Part shown: positions 34,432 to 34,919 of the stretch, piece by piece
Position numbering within the stretch: the first letter of the stretch is position 1
How the letters are laid out: each line of letters starts with the position of its first letter
Assembly: GCA_017472565.1 (NCBI GenBank)
Contig: JAFUPY010000084.1
Coordinates: forward strand, 1-34,919
Direction: 5' to 3'
Source: Eubacterium sp.
GTDB taxonomy: Bacteria; Bacillota; Clostridia; Lachnospirales; Lachnospiraceae
DNA length: 34,919 nt
Translations under genes and position numbers: made by a program
Notes under the pieces: model-generated
Seen by the model: only the letters and a program-made list of their open reading frames with translations
Databases searched by the model: none
Told to the model about the DNA's origin: nothing

Positions 34432-34461
34432 ATGCATCCGTAATCATCTGGAAAGATGCAT
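34432..34461 (+). other. Small hairpin between hisG and hisD
   Basis: ATGCATC (34432-34438) and GATGCAT (34455-34461) form a 7-base stem with a 16-base loop, in a 72-base gap. There is no T tract, so it is probably a processing or stabilising element rather than a terminator, if it matters at all. Confidence 0.35.
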
Positions 34462-34488
34462 TGATTTCACATAGGGAGATAAAGAATT

Positions 34489-34919
34489 ATGCGCATCTTA
34501 AATTTAACACCGGACACCATTCAGAATATTTTAACAGATCTTTTGAAAAGAAGTCCGAACAACTATACAGAATACGAAGGCCGTGTAAATGAGATTATCG
34601 AAAACGTTCGCGCAAACGGCGATGCAGCGGTTTTTGATTATACCAAGCGTTTTGACGGCGCAGATATTACTGCAGAAAACATTCAGGTAACAGAAGAGGA
34701 AATAGCCTATGCTTACACACAGGTAGACGAAAAACTGCTTGATGTTATCCGCAAGGCAAAAGTAAACGTTCAGGTTTACCATGAAAAGCAGAAACAGTAC
34801 AGCTGGTTTGATAGCTCAGACAACGGTATTATCCTTGGTCAGAAGGTAACACCAATCGCAAAAGCTGGTGTATATGTTCCTGGCGGTAAGGCTGTATATC
34901 CATCTTCTGTATTGATGAA
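34489..34919 (+). CDS. hisD: Histidinol dehydrogenase (3' end cut by window)
   Basis: The first 143 residues are visible and the frame runs off the window. HisD is the zinc-dependent NAD enzyme that oxidises histidinol to histidine, the last two steps. The start MRILNLTPDTIQNILTDLL has AGGGAGA upstream. ENVRANGDAAVFDYTKRFDG near residue 35 and PIAKAGVYVPGGKAVYPSSVLM at the cut edge (seen as PIAKAGVYVPGGKA, then YPSSVLM) are HisD signatures; the zinc ligands would lie further on. Confidence 0.95.
   Translation, partial: MRILNLTPDTIQNILTDLLKRSPNNYTEYEGRVNEIIENVRANGDAAVFDYTKRFDGADITAENIQVTEEEIAYAYTQVDEKLLDVIRKAKVNVQVYHEKQKQYSWFDSSDNGIILGQKVTPIAKAGVYVPGGKAVYPSSVLM

Noticed and set aside
1..34919. 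tRNA genes, CRISPR repeats, insertion sequences or phage genes
   Set aside because: I saw no cloverleaf with a CCA-type end, no regularly spaced repeats, no transposase and no integrase in any frame.

Overview
The window looks like a stretch of chromosomal backbone from an anaerobic, probably spore-forming Clostridia, most likely Lachnospiraceae. Base composition is moderate, Shine-Dalgarno sites are strong (AGGAGG-like), and promoters are sigma-A type. The neighbourhoods are typical Firmicutes ones: ruvAB, Asp23-fakA-recG, yicC-gmk-rpoZ, rsmD-coaD with ylbJ, and hisZ-hisG-hisD with the short form of HisG. Two sporulation-type genes (gerW/ytfJ and ylbJ/spoVV) support a spore-forming lineage. 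The family assignment is inference from gene order and protein style, not from a database search. I see no insertion sequence, prophage, CRISPR array, tRNA, rRNA or other sign of a mobile region. No gene-free stretch exceeds 300 bases; the longest is 276 bases, between rqcH and yicC.

Layout. 1-8585: a tightly packed + strand run of miaB (5' end missing), a free-standing NusG-domain-II protein, ruvA, ruvB, a U32 protein related to RlhA, a SEDS glycosyltransferase and its partner class B penicillin-binding protein. 8605-10919: NUDIX hydrolase, an unknown small protein, a DUF2953 membrane protein and GerW/YtfJ, closed by a terminator. 10940-11256: rpmB on the minus strand with its own terminator and promoter. 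11296-15557: Asp23-like protein, fakA and recG, ending in a hairpin shared with the convergent rqcH. 15563-17454: rqcH (minus) with a structured leader. 17463-19499: yicC, gmk and rpoZ from a near-consensus promoter, with a possible tiny leader ORF. 19571-23642: rimO, pgsA, a CinA C-terminal protein, rsmD, coaD and a coiled-coil protein. 23637-24617: ylbJ (minus). 24670-32371: pepD, M23 peptidase, rsuA-type pseudouridine synthase, HAD hydrolase, YgiQ radical SAM protein, RluA-type pseudouridine synthase, histidine phosphatase and recU. 32394-34919: the start of the histidine operon (hisZ, hisG, and hisD cut by the window end).

Themes. Many products act on RNA or the ribosome (MiaB, RimO, RsmD, RsuA-type, RluA-type, RlhA-like, YicC, RqcH, L28). 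A second group processes recombination intermediates (RuvA, RuvB, RecG, RecU). A third builds the envelope or spore (SEDS and PBP pair, PgsA, M23, GerW, YlbJ). HisZ and HisG together form the first enzyme of histidine synthesis.

I did not find a clearly new multi-gene system. The most unusual feature is a 251-base overlap in which the charged tail of the SEDS protein and the charged cytoplasmic head of its partner PBP are written in two reading frames of the same DNA. Other points worth checking are the terminator-like structured leader of rqcH, the E97 substitution in RqcH, the leader ORF and hairpin upstream of yicC, and an 8-base tandem repeat in the his leader.
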